Below, piece after piece: positions 17,342 through 27,300 of a stretch of DNA of 47,808 bases. Origin of the DNA: Cyanobacteria bacterium SBLK. Lineage in GTDB: Bacteria > Cyanobacteriota > Cyanobacteriia > Cyanobacteriales > Spirulinaceae. The notes beneath the pieces were generated by a model. It was not told the DNA's origin. It ran no database searches and saw only the letters and a program-made list of their open reading frames with translations. A program made the position numbers and the translations under genes. The stretch is taken from the NCBI GenBank assembly GCA_017746715.1, contig JAGHZQ010000120.1:1-47808 (forward strand), given 5' to 3'. The first letter of the stretch is position 1. The number at the start of each line of letters is the position of its first letter.

Positions 17342-20032
17342 TTAACTCACCCTGCACTTTATTTCCGATTTTGCGATCGCGGCAGATCGTTTAAGATATT
17401 GGCATATTTTCGCCGGACAGAGAGCCGGACAAGACTGGCGGATCGAGCGGCGATCGAAACAACCCGCTCGCAAAAATCCCTCGACGCGATCGCCGGAAAT
17501 CGGCTCGGAAAACCAGTAACCCTGCCCCGATTCACAGCCCAATTCTTGCAGTTTTTTCAGTTGCTCTTCCGTTTCGATCCCCTCTGCAACCGTCCCCAGA
17601 TCGAGGGCGCGAGCTAACATGACAATGGAATGAACGATACGGCTTTCTCGCGTTTCCTCTTCAATAGTTTGTACAAAAGCGCGATCGATTTTGATAATAT
17701 CGAAGGGGAATTGATGCAAAGATTGCAAAGAAGAACATCCCGTCCCAAAATCATCCAAACCGATCGCAATCCCGCGCTGTTTGATAGCTTGTAAAATCTG
17801 CGCGGCAATGGGCTGATTTTCAATCAAACTGCTTTCGGTAATTTCTAACTCGAGACAATCTCGCGGAATTTGCGTTTCTTGGAGAACGCGATCGAGAATG
17901 TGAATGAAAGAAGACTCCCGCAATTGGCGACCGGAAATATTGAGACTCAAATACAAATTCACAAAATTAGCATGGATCGATCGCCATGCTTGAAACTGAC
18001 GACAGGCTTTCTCTAAAACCCATTCTCCAATCTCGTTAATCAATCCCGTTTCTTCAGCAATGGGAATAAACTCGGAAGCGGGAATCGCTCCTTTTTCCCG
18101 ATGATACCAGCGCAATAACACTTCAAACCCCTCGAGTTGAAGCGGGGGTTGCAGCCGGATAATGGGTTGATAGTAAAGTTGCAACTCTTCATTGGCGATC
18201 GCGGAACGCAACGCATTTTCTAACTCTATCCGATAAAGGGTTTGGGCATACATAGCGCGATCGAAGACCTCATAACAACCCTTTCCCTTTGCTTTGGCGC
18301 GATACATGGCAATATCTGCATCCCGCAGGATCTCGCAAGGATCGCGATAATCCGGTTTGCTAAAGATAACACCGATACTCGTGCTGACAAAAACCTCGCG
18401 ATCGCCTGGGTGAAAGGGAGATTTAAGGCGCTCTTGAATGCGTTCTACCACCTTGAGAACGTCCTGCCAAGCGTTCGCATTTTCTAACAAGATGACAAAC
18501 TCATCTCCTCCCAATCGGGCCACGGAATCGACTTCTCGCACCGATGCTTGCAGAATTTGCGAGACTTGCACCAGCAAGCGATCGCCGATGGCATGACCGA
18601 GGGTATCGTTAATGCGCTTAAAATCGTCTAAATCGATAAATAAGATGGCAAAGTGACTTTCTCTTTGGCGTTTCCCTTTTTTAAACGCGATTTCTAGCTG
18701 CTCCATGAAATAGGTGCGATTGCCCAAACCCGTAAGGGCATCGTGCAGGGTTTCATAAATCAAACGTGCTTCCGAGGCTTTGCGCTGAGAAATATCGCGT
18801 CCGACACCATAAAATAGATTTTCTCGAGGAAAGGGAACGATATTCCAAGCCATCCAATAATATTCGCCATCTTGGCCGCAACAGCGTATTTCTAAAGCAT
18901 TTACATCCTCTCCTCGACGCAACCGCCCTCGAGCGTTTTTGACGAGAGGTAAATCCTCGGGATGTGCAAAATCCCAAAAAGATCCCCCGATGAGTTCTGA
19001 GGGTGCATACCCTAATAACTGCATCCAAGCAGAATTCAGGCGCTTAAATTTTCCCGTTTCGTCTGTAATGAAAAACAGATCGAGGGAAAGATTGAAGAAG
19101 CGATCTCGCTCGAGTTCTGCCTGTTTGCGTTGGGTAATATTCTCGGCAATGCCTGCCACCCGATAAACTTCACCGCGATCGTTGTAAATGGGAAAACCGC
19201 GATCGCGAATCCAGCGTAGCGTGCCATCGGGACGAACCACTCGATATTCTTCATCAAATAACCCTCGTGCGGCTTTTTCTTTAAAAGCCACTTGTACCTT
19301 TTGGCGATCGTGGGGATGAATGGCGGCAATCCACTCCCAAGAATTCTCATATAGGGATTCGCAAGTTCGTCCCCAAATCTCGGCAAAAGCAGGGCTAACA
19401 TATTCAATCTCTTTAAATTCTTTTAAATGTGCATCATAGCAAATCAGCCAAAAAACCTCTTGAATGTGTTCGGAAATTTGGCGAAATTTGCTTTCGCTTT
19501 CCCGCAAACTTTCTGCGATTTTCTGGCGATCGGCGATTTCTTGCTGCAAGGTTTGATTGCTCGCTCTTAATTCTTCCGTCCGCTCTTGCACTCTCTGCTC
19601 CAATTCCGCGTTGAGTTTTTGGATCTGAATGAGGGAAAAATATCGCTCGAGCTGACTTTGAATGCGAGCTAGGGCTTCTTCAATCCGAAAGGGTTTGACA
19701 ATATAATCTACACCGCCAACGCTAAAGGCTTTCACCTTATCAAACGGTTCATTTAAGGCGCTGATAAAAATAATGGGAATATCGCAGGTGCGGGGATCTT
19801 GTTTGAGTTGGCAACAGACTTCATAACCCGACAAATCCGGCATTTTGATATCGAGCAAAATCAAATCCGGTTGCATCTCTCGCGCTGAGGCGATCGCCAA
19901 TGTGCCAGTGGCAGCGCTCCGCACGTCATAACCATGACTCGATAGGGATTGGGAAATGAGCCGGAGCGAATCTAGGGTGCCATCGGCAATTAAAATGTCT
20001 GGAATTTTGCCATAAAATAAGTCTGGAGTCAT
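17342..20032 (-). CDS. response regulator with PAS, GGDEF and EAL domains (c-di-GMP metabolism)
   Basis: 896 residues. In order: a CheY-like receiver (about 10-125) with phospho-Asp in LILLDIKMPD and Lys in DYIVKPF; a short coiled coil; two PAS domains (about 185-300 and 310-425); GGDEF (about 430-595) with an intact RLGGDEF site; and EAL (about 610-865) reading EVL instead of EAL but keeping the metal Glu, LEITES, LDDFGTG and IKIDRAF. Diguanylate cyclase activity is likely, and phosphodiesterase activity is plausible because the EVL change conserves the catalytic Glu. The receiver implies control by an unlinked histidine kinase. It is monocistronic, with the ATG at 20032. The ~30 residues after the EAL domain are unusual. 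Confidence 0.9.
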   Translation of the reverse strand: MTPDLFYGKIPDILIADGTLDSLRLISQSLSSHGYDVRSAATGTLAIASAREMQPDLILLDIKMPDLSGYEVCCQLKQDPRTCDIPIIFISALNEPFDKVKAFSVGGVDYIVKPFRIEEALARIQSQLERYFSLIQIQKLNAELEQRVQERTEELRASNQTLQQEIADRQKIAESLRESESKFRQISEHIQEVFWLICYDAHLKEFKEIEYVSPAFAEIWGRTCESLYENSWEWIAAIHPHDRQKVQVAFKEKAARGLFDEEYRVVRPDGTLRWIRDRGFPIYNDRGEVYRVAGIAENITQRKQAELERDRFFNLSLDLFFITDETGKFKRLNSAWMQLLGYAPSELIGGSFWDFAHPEDLPLVKNARGRLRRGEDVNALEIRCCGQDGEYYWMAWNIVPFPRENLFYGVGRDISQRKASEARLIYETLHDALTGLGNRTYFMEQLEIAFKKGKRQRESHFAILFIDLDDFKRINDTLGHAIGDRLLVQVSQILQASVREVDSVARLGGDEFVILLENANAWQDVLKVVERIQERLKSPFHPGDREVFVSTSIGVIFSKPDYRDPCEILRDADIAMYRAKAKGKGCYEVFDRAMYAQTLYRIELENALRSAIANEELQLYYQPIIRLQPPLQLEGFEVLLRWYHREKGAIPASEFIPIAEETGLINEIGEWVLEKACRQFQAWRSIHANFVNLYLSLNISGRQLRESSFIHILDRVLQETQIPRDCLELEITESSLIENQPIAAQILQAIKQRGIAIGLDDFGTGCSSLQSLHQFPFDIIKIDRAFVQTIEEETRESRIVHSIVMLARALDLGTVAEGIETEEQLKKLQELGCESGQGYWFSEPISGDRVEGFLRAGCFDRRSIRQSCPALCPAKICQYLKRSAAIAKSEIKCRVS

Positions 20033-20089
20033 GTCACTTCGCTCCCATTAAAAACGATCGATTCAAAGTTCAAAATAAAGGCCGGAATT

Positions 20090-20117
20090 TTTTGAATTTT
20101 GAATTTTGAATTTTGAA
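20090..20117 (+). repeat. four perfect TTTTGAA heptamers
   Basis: Four exact copies lie about 60 bases upstream of the minus-strand start of the GGDEF/EAL gene, in its 5' leader. This is STRR-type repeat sequence. Confidence 0.75.
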
Positions 20118-20169
20118 TGAACACAATAGGTTGTTCGGCCATTGCAACTCAATGAACGATCTCGGCAAA

Positions 20170-20409
20170 TTAGTAACGATGCACCATCTGTTTTAACTCC
20201 GCCGCAATTCCGGGATATTGTTGGGAAATTTTTTCAATTATGGCGATCGCGAGAGCGGGTTTGGCCATAATGGCTGCTTGATTTGTGCGTGCAGTCAGTC
20301 GCCAAGCATTCCCACTAGCGCGCTCATTCAAAGAGAACGGCGATCGCACCCGATCGGCAGGTTGAGACGTATCTTGGTATACAAAAATTATACCCAAATG
20401 CTGGGTCAA
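20170..20409 (-). CDS. possible small protein or gene fragment
   Basis: A 79-residue frame on the minus strand has only a TTG start at 20409. The second half (residues ~48-79, IIEKISQQYPGIAAELKQMV) is a plausible amphipathic helix pair. The first half is unconvincing. It lies 137 bases upstream of the GGDEF/EAL gene on the same strand. It may be a fragment of a larger signalling protein or chance. Confidence 0.3.
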   Translation of the reverse strand: MTQHLGIIFVYQDTSQPADRVRSPFSLNERASGNAWRLTARTNQAAIMAKPALAIAIIEKISQQYPGIAAELKQMVHRY

Positions 20410-20542
20410 TTTCTCAAATATTAAATTTTTCTTAACTCATTTTATCACCAAACAGCTCACTTTTGGCACAAGCGATTTATCGTTCTTCTTCAGAAATATT
20501 AGTAGTAAGGGCAATAATAACTGTTCAAAAAGAAAATTTTTC

Positions 20543-22402
20543 TTAGGCGTTGAAAATATTACGAAAAAATCGTTCGTAAAGCTGACACCGCCAGAGAACG
20601 AGATCGCCTTGCCTGTGGATTAAACCCATGCTATCAAGCTGATAGGCACAAAGGGGATCGATCGCGATCGCTTCTGTCGCTCGTCCCAGTTTTTCGACAG
20701 TTGTCAACAAATGAGTATTGGCCTGCACGATTTGCCAGTGACGGCGCAAATACTCTTCATAAATTCCCGCCCCTGTCGGTGCTTCCTTTAATAGTTGTTC
20801 AAAGGTAATATAATTGCGTGCCAAATGATACATTGCCAAGCGAATGAGATAGGGATGTCCTCCCAATAAGGCGATCGCTTGTTGTAATTGCGTCTCGTTC
20901 CATTCCAATCGATGATAGCGGGCTAATTGTCGGACTTGTTCGGCGGTAAATTCTGTCAATTCTATCGGCAAGCCCACATTAAAAGGGGATTGATTGAGAT
21001 CGAGCAAGCCGTATTCTTCCGTTGAATGGGCCACCACCAACCGAAATTTTGCCCAGATTTCTAGGGTTTTTGCTTCTTCATACCAACTCCGCAACATGGG
21101 CAGAAAACCGCGAGTAATCTTGGGATATTGAAAGAGGCGATCGACTTCATCCAATCCCAATAAAAGCCCTTCTTCGCATTCTTCTAACAGATAGGTTTCA
21201 AAATAATACGTACAGTTGAGAACGCTGCTATTCTCTTCATCCCAATATTCTTTAACGCGATTGCTCAGGCGCAATTTTTGCGTCACGCAAGTACAAAACC
21301 ATCGCAAAAATCGTTCGAGACTCGACAAAATCGCATCTTCTACTTGCAGTAAATTCAAACGCGCGGTACGCGTTCCCCCTCGGGCGGCATGATGCAACAA
21401 TCGATGCAATAGAGAAGTTTTTCCCATTTGTCCGGGGGCCTTCAAGCGCAATAGCGCTCCCGGTTGTTTCAATTCACGATAGCATTGTCGCTCCCAAGGC
21501 GATCGCTCGATATAAAACGGAGAAGCGATCGGGACCGGGCCTTCGGGAACGGCAGGGAGATCGGCAATTTGCGGCAGTTGCACGGGCAATTGCGGCGCGA
21601 TCGCAGAAATATAGTAGAGGGAGATCGCATCGGACAAACTCGCAAGGTTTTTTTTACCTAAGTCCCGCATCTCTTCTGTGAGAGAAGCTCGAACGACGCT
21701 ATAAACGCTTTGAGAAAGGCAAATTTCCCCGGGTTTTGCTTCGAGGAGGATATCTCCGGCGATATTAATGCCATTGCCCATAACTTCTCCTTCTGTCACG
21801 TAAATATCTCCCAAATGAATTCCGGTGCGGTGGTGCAAGATATCGAGAGGGGAAAGATTGGCGGCATTTTCGGCAAGGGTTTTTTGCATGGCGATGGCGC
21901 AATTTACTGCGTCGATGGCACTGGTAAAATACACCAGCAATCCGTCTCCAGTAAATTTGAGAACTCGTCCCTCCTTCTCTTGACAACAGAGGGCGAGACG
22001 CTGTATATCTCGGCGAATCAATCCTAACGCCTGTTCTTCATTGACACTCATGCGATCGCTAAAGCCCACGGCTTCCGTGAGCAACAAAACCGCCAAGCGT
22101 TTATCGGGAACGTGAGTGGGAAAAGCGGCAACGCGAGCGAGAATATCGTTGGGTAAATCTTCTCGTTCCGTATCGTCGAGATCGGCGATCGCTTCCCAAT
22201 CTTCAATCTCGACAGCCTGACAGATGGCGATAAACGTCGCCTTTTGAATGGGAATTTTACGCCAAAAACGCCGCAAGGTCGCTTGAGAGGTATAAGCTGC
22301 CGTCCAAAAAGCGGGGGTATTGGTTTTCGTCCATCCCTGTCGTTGAATGGCTCGTTCGATCGTTGCCAGTCCTCGGGTGGAGGCTTTGAGGGTTTCGCTC
22401 AT
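20543..22402 (-). CDS. class III nucleotidyl-cyclase-like domain fused to AAA_35 ATPase
   Basis: 619 residues from the ATG at 22402. The frame extends 65 codons further upstream, but those residues look non-coding and would overlap the divergent gene's leader. Residues 1-80 form a small helical region; 100-260 are a cyclase homology domain. The first metal-binding residue is Glu (TEAVGFS) where Asp is usual, the second Asp is kept (FTGDGLL), and the Asn of the VNxA motif is kept but the following Arg is missing (INIAGDI). Catalysis is therefore doubtful. Residues 315-600 are an AAA_35-type STAND ATPase with P-loop GQMGKTS near 322 and Walker B LLGLDEVDRL near 413. The C-terminal winged-helix-like part follows. 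A nucleotide-binding sensor coupled to ATP-driven switching is the best reading. Confidence 0.8.
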   Translation of the reverse strand: MSETLKASTRGLATIERAIQRQGWTKTNTPAFWTAAYTSQATLRRFWRKIPIQKATFIAICQAVEIEDWEAIADLDDTEREDLPNDILARVAAFPTHVPDKRLAVLLLTEAVGFSDRMSVNEEQALGLIRRDIQRLALCCQEKEGRVLKFTGDGLLVYFTSAIDAVNCAIAMQKTLAENAANLSPLDILHHRTGIHLGDIYVTEGEVMGNGINIAGDILLEAKPGEICLSQSVYSVVRASLTEEMRDLGKKNLASLSDAISLYYISAIAPQLPVQLPQIADLPAVPEGPVPIASPFYIERSPWERQCYRELKQPGALLRLKAPGQMGKTSLLHRLLHHAARGGTRTARLNLLQVEDAILSSLERFLRWFCTCVTQKLRLSNRVKEYWDEENSSVLNCTYYFETYLLEECEEGLLLGLDEVDRLFQYPKITRGFLPMLRSWYEEAKTLEIWAKFRLVVAHSTEEYGLLDLNQSPFNVGLPIELTEFTAEQVRQLARYHRLEWNETQLQQAIALLGGHPYLIRLAMYHLARNYITFEQLLKEAPTGAGIYEEYLRRHWQIVQANTHLLTTVEKLGRATEAIAIDPLCAYQLDSMGLIHRQGDLVLWRCQLYERFFRNIFNA

Positions 22403-22657
22403 AAAAAATCGCCAATTATATCCAATTCTTTCGGGATTAACTACAAATTGCCAAGTGCGAGTTTTCCAACTGCGAATTTTCACTGAGATCGTGCTGAGTT
22501 GACAAGTGGGATCGAACCTCCTCAAATTCATTTCAGACTTTAAGTATAGAGAAATTCGCAATCGAGAACAAAGGTCGTGTTTACAACAGTTCATCAAACC
22601 CCTTCCCCTGCTTGCTGCCTTTTAGCCGACGATCGCGCCACTCAACCCCATTCCACA

Positions 22658-23629
22658 ATGACAAAAGCGAGACTGAGGGACCTCATCGATCGCTATTTAT
22701 CCTGTGAGAAGCTCGACGAGCGCTTATTTGAGTTATCCTTTCACCATCAAGAGACCCAATTGCGTCCTTGGCAACCGATTGATTGGGATGCTATCGATCG
22801 CGAACAAATTACGGGCATTTCTCCAGAGTTATTTCTCGCGGCAATCGCAATGTCCGCAGAAGTCAAAGCGATACCCGTTTATTCCCGTCAAATGTGGGAA
22901 AAGGTATCGGGAATTCCCTCTCATATTGCTGCTTTTTTAGGCAGTGCGATCGATGAAGATGGCAACCTTTTAGAATTGAGTTTGTGGGAACGAGAAGAGC
23001 GTCAGCATTCTGCTATTTTTCGCCAAATTTACGAACGATTAGCGGAGGAAAGATTGCCTCGATCTGACAATCTCGATTTTGCGATCGGGGCGGATCTCGA
23101 GGTCGATCGCTATCTTTTTCAGCGCGTCATTTCCGAATGGATTTCCGTTTCGATTTATTTATGGTTGCTCTCTCACTCTTTAAGAGATTTGCATCACGCG
23201 ATCGCCCAAATTTTACAAGATAAAATCGGACATTTAGCTAAATTTTGGGGTATGTTGCGCTTGAGGTGGGGAGACAATCCCGATCCGCAACTCGCGAAGG
23301 ATGTCGAGCGCCTATTGCAAGCTTTTGCTTCTCCTCAAGATCGGAAAAACTTATCCATTTTACCCAGTTTTCCCTTATCTTTCGCAGATAACGGAGCGAG
23401 TGGAGAGAATGCAGAGAGTTCGCAAAGTATGAATGTGTTTGACTATCTGGCTACCATCTTGCAATTTTCCGGATATTACAGCCTTGAAATTGGCTTTACT
23501 TTATTTCGATCGCTCCGCCAAATCTGGTGTTGGAATCTGTACCTGCAAGCCGAAAACTTAGGCAGCTTGGCGATTGTTTGTTCGGAAGGCTATCTCGCTT
23601 GCGACGATTCGACGATTTTGATTTATTAA
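22658..23629 (+). CDS. helical protein of unknown function, possibly ferritin-like
   Basis: 323 residues from the ATG at 22658; a GTG at 22577 would add 27 unlikely residues. I do not recognise the family. Long helices dominate. One carries E114-R-Q-H117 (ExxH), reminiscent of one half of a di-iron site in ferritin-like/acyl-ACP desaturase proteins, and a further helix has E160 and later DLHH and DKIGH. The second canonical ExxH is not clear, so metal binding is only a suggestion. A hydrophobic stretch near 160-175 (WISVSIYLWLLSH) could be a buried helix. It is divergent from the cyclase/AAA_35 gene and shares its 255-base upstream region, which may hold a common control site. Confidence 0.6.
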   Translation: MTKARLRDLIDRYLSCEKLDERLFELSFHHQETQLRPWQPIDWDAIDREQITGISPELFLAAIAMSAEVKAIPVYSRQMWEKVSGIPSHIAAFLGSAIDEDGNLLELSLWEREERQHSAIFRQIYERLAEERLPRSDNLDFAIGADLEVDRYLFQRVISEWISVSIYLWLLSHSLRDLHHAIAQILQDKIGHLAKFWGMLRLRWGDNPDPQLAKDVERLLQAFASPQDRKNLSILPSFPLSFADNGASGENAESSQSMNVFDYLATILQFSGYYSLEIGFTLFRSLRQIWCWNLYLQAENLGSLAIVCSEGYLACDDSTILIY

Positions 23630-23672
23630 TTTCGCATTTGTCCGTTTTACTCCCATTTTACCATAAAATATC

Positions 23673-23918
23673 ATGTCTTCAGGAATTTACACCGTAGCTC
23701 ATATTGGCGATTGCAAGTTGTTTCTTGGGGATGCTCTCGTTTTATCTCAAAAATGGCCGTCGATTTTAGAACAGTTAAATGCTGGAAAATATCCTGATGC
23801 GATCGTGCAGAAAACATGGCAGCAAGTCAAAGGAAAACGAAAACTTGCCTTTTACACGAAAGAAGATTTAGTCAATGAATCGAACATCATTAATTTAGAT
23901 CTTTGCAGCTTGGAATAA
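23673..23918 (+). CDS. small hypothetical protein
   Basis: An 81-residue protein that I do not recognise. It starts 43 bases after the helical protein gene and may be co-transcribed with it. It is mixed alpha/beta, with a Trp-rich basic centre (KTWQQVKGKRK) and an acidic end. There is no signal peptide, membrane segment or catalytic motif. Confidence 0.5.
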   Translation: MSSGIYTVAHIGDCKLFLGDALVLSQKWPSILEQLNAGKYPDAIVQKTWQQVKGKRKLAFYTKEDLVNESNIINLDLCSLE

Positions 23919-23925
23919 GAAAGAG

Positions 23926-24028
23926 TCCCATAGGCGCATAGGATACTGTATAGCCTCCGGCATGGCAAGCGTTACGCCTCATTAACGATTGGCGATCGCA
24001 CTGACTTCGGAAACCTGCGCCTGTGGGA
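23926..24028. repeat. small element bounded by 13-bp inverted repeats
   Basis: TCCCATAGGCGCA (23926-23938) and TGCGCCTGTGGGA (24016-24028) are inverted with one mismatch. The 77-base interior has no reading frame. It lies directly beside the truncated Uma2 fragment, so it may have been involved in its truncation. Confidence 0.5.
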
Positions 24029-24072
24029 ATAGCAATCAGAGACTTTCAACATGAGATAATTGTGCTCTAAAA

Positions 24073-24300
24073 TCGAAAACTGCCACCGATCGCAAGCGAG
24101 ACTATGAGGTCAAACTCAAACTTTATTCAACTCGAGGGGTGCGAGAATATTGGATATGCGATCGCGCCAAACAATCGGTGCAAATCTATTGGCGAGAGAA
24201 TTGCATTTTAAAATTAGCAGTAACGTTATTTGCTAAAGATACTTTAACCAGTCCTTTGTTCCCCGAATTTAGTTGTTTGGTCGAACGTTTTTTTACTTGA
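24073..24300 (+). pseudogene. Uma2-family fragment (C-terminal third)
   Basis: The plus frame 24073-24300 reads SKTATDRKRDYEVKLKLY, then RGVREYWICD near 24140 and SPLFPEF near the end, which is the C-terminal third of Uma2 (DUF820) nuclease-fold proteins. No start codon or N-terminal two thirds are present; the sequence upstream of 24073 does not continue the family. It is therefore a remnant. An intact Uma2 gene lies 3.5 kb downstream, and the remnant's sequence is clearly different from it. Confidence 0.75.
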
Positions 24301-24377
24301 GGTTTGGCAATACGATCGCGCGATATCATTTTGATAGTTTAATGGTAAGGTAAAGAGAGAACATCGCGAAAAGGCGC

Positions 24378-27300
24378 ATGATGAAAAGTTGGACTGTGGG
24401 AATTGGGCTGGCGTTGGTGCTATTGGGGACGGTTGGAGGACTGGGGGAATTCTCAGAGGGAGTGCAGGCGCAAACGGTAGAGGAGCGCCAAGCAGAAGCA
24501 GATCGCTTATTTGAGGGAGGAAGACAGCAATATCAAAATAGTCAATTTCGAGAGGCAGCACAATCTTGGGAGAAAGCGCTAGAAATTTATCGAGCGATTG
24601 AAAATCTTGCCGGAGAAGGAGACTCTCTCAATAACTTGGGTGTTGTTTATCGTTTATTGGGAGAATATAGAAAAGCGATCGAATATTACGAGCAATCTCT
24701 CGCCATCGCTCGAGAACTTGACGATCGCAATGGTGAAGGAAGAGCTTTCAATAATTTAGGAAATGTTTATCGTTTATTGGGAGAATATAGAAAAGCGATT
24801 GAATATTACGAGCAATCTCTCGCCATCGCTCGGGAACTTGACGATCGCTCTGGAGAAGAGAATTCTTATAACAATCTGGGACTCGCTTATCGCTCGTTGG
24901 GACACTATAACAAAGCCATCGATTATCACGAACAATCGCTAGCGATTTCACGAGAACTTAGCAATCGCTGGGGAATGGCAAGAGCGTTTAATAATTTGGG
25001 GCTCGTTTATGAAGCCTTGGGAAAATATAGAAAGGCTATCGAATATCACGAACAATCTCTCGCCATCGCTCGAGAACTTGGCGATCCTCAAGGAGTGGGA
25101 TACTCTCTCGGGAACTTGGGCGGTATCTACGAATTATTAGGAGAATATAGCAGAGCCATTGAATATTACCAACAATCGCTAACGATTGTGCGGGAAATCG
25201 GCGATCGCTCTGGAGAAAGGAAATCTCTCAATAATTTGGGGCTTGTTTATGAAGCCTTGGGAGAATATAGCAAAGCCATTGAATATTACCAACAATCGCT
25301 AACGATTGCGCGGGAAATCGGCGATCGCTCTGGAGAAGGAAAATCTCTCAATAATTTGGGGAGCGTATCTTCTTTATTGGGAGAATATAGCAAAGCCATT
25401 GAATATCACCAACAATCGCTAACGATTGCGCGGGAAATCGGCGATCGCTCTGGAGAAGGAAAATCTCTCAATAATTTGGGGTTTGTTTATGAAGCCCTGG
25501 GAGAATATGCTAAAGCAATTGATTATCATCAGCAGTCTCTGGCAATTGATAGAGAAATTAACAATCCCTCGGGAGAAGGGAAATCTCTCAACAACTTGGG
25601 TAATGTTTACCGTTCATTGGGAGAATACAAGAGAGCCATTGATTATTTTCAACAATCCTTAGCTATCTTTCAAGCGATCGGCAGTCGTGTAGGAGAAAGC
25701 AGCGCTCTTGGGAATTTAGGGAATATCTCCGATTTATTAGGAGAATACACGAATGCGATTGACTATTATCAACAATCTTTGGCTATTTTTCAAAAAATTG
25801 GCAGTCGTGCGGGTGAAAGTAGCGCTCTCGGAGCTTTGGGTAATGTTTACCATTCATTGGAAGAAGATCGCAGAGCTATTGACTATTACCAGCAATCTTT
25901 AACCCTCAAACGAGAAATTGGCGATCGTGCGGGAGAAGGTATTGTTTTGGGGAATTTGGGCATTATTTACGATTCACAAGGACAATACGAGAGGGCGATC
26001 GCTTATCACCAACGCTCTTTAATTATCGCGCAAAAAATCGGAGATCGCTCTGGAGAAGGCATTTCTCGACAAAATCTTGCTTTAGTCAAATATCAACAAG
26101 GCAATTTTGCCGAAGCCCTCAAAGATATTGAAGCATCCATCGCGATCGCAGAATCCATCCGCACTGAAGTCGATAATCCCGATCTGCGTCAATCCTTCTT
26201 TGCGACTGTTTCCAACCGCTACCAACTTTATATCGATATTCTCATGCAGTTGCACCGAGAGAATCCCCATCGCGGTTACAACAAACAAGCCTTTCAAGCC
26301 AGCGAGAAAAATCGCGCCCGCACCCTCACAGAAATCCTCACTGAAGCCAACCTCAATATTCGTCAAAACGTCGATCCTCAACTTCTGCAAGAAGAACAGC
26401 ACCAGATTAGAGAACTCAGCAACCTTGAAAAACGCCGTTTAGAATTAACCAGTAGCAGTTATGCCAATGAAGACTTAGAGCGCCTTATCCGCGATCGCGA
26501 TGCCCTCCTCAAACAACTCTCCGATCTCGAAACCCGCATTCGTCGCGAAAATTCCGCCTATGCCGATCTGAAATATCCTCAACCCCTCACCTTAGCAGAA
26601 ATTCAAAGGGATATTCTCGATGACGACACCCTACTCCTTGAATATGCCCTCGGATCGGAACGCAGCTATCTCTTCGTCGTGGGGAAAAACGAGTTTGCCG
26701 TTTACAAACTCCCTCCCCGTCAAGAGATTGAACGTGCTGCCGAAAAATACGCGATCGCCCTGCAAGCCGAAGATCGCAACCCCCTCGCTGAAGGAAAGGC
26801 GATCGCTCATATGCTATTAAATCCCATTGCCGATCGACTGAAGGGGCAGAGATTGGCGATCGTCGCCGATGGGAAATTGCATCGCCTTCCTTTTGGTGCA
26901 TTGCCTTGGGGAGCGGGGGGAGCGTCGGGAGCGGGTATTGCACCTTTACTGGCAAACCATGAAATTGTCAATTTTTCTTCGGCTTCTAGCCTTGCCATTC
27001 AACGCAAACAAACCGAAAACCGTCCCCCTGCTGCCCAAAAAATTGCTGTTTTTGCCGATCCCGTTTTCTCCAAACGCGATCCTCGCCTTTCTGGAGAAGT
27101 CGCCACCAGTCCAGATAATTCTCTCCTCGAACTCTTTCGCGATGGCTGCCAGAGTTTCGATCGCCTTCCCCATACCCGCACCGAAGCCGAAAATATTCTC
27201 TCTCTCATTCCCGATAACCAAGAGTTCCTCGCCATGGGATTTGCTGCCGATCGCGCCACCGCCACCCGCGCAGAACTGGCACAATATCAAATTTTACACC

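Noticed and set aside
24620..26100. Regularly spaced repeats resembling a CRISPR array
   Set aside because: The 120-base period is in one long reading frame and encodes TPR units; there are no unique spacers.
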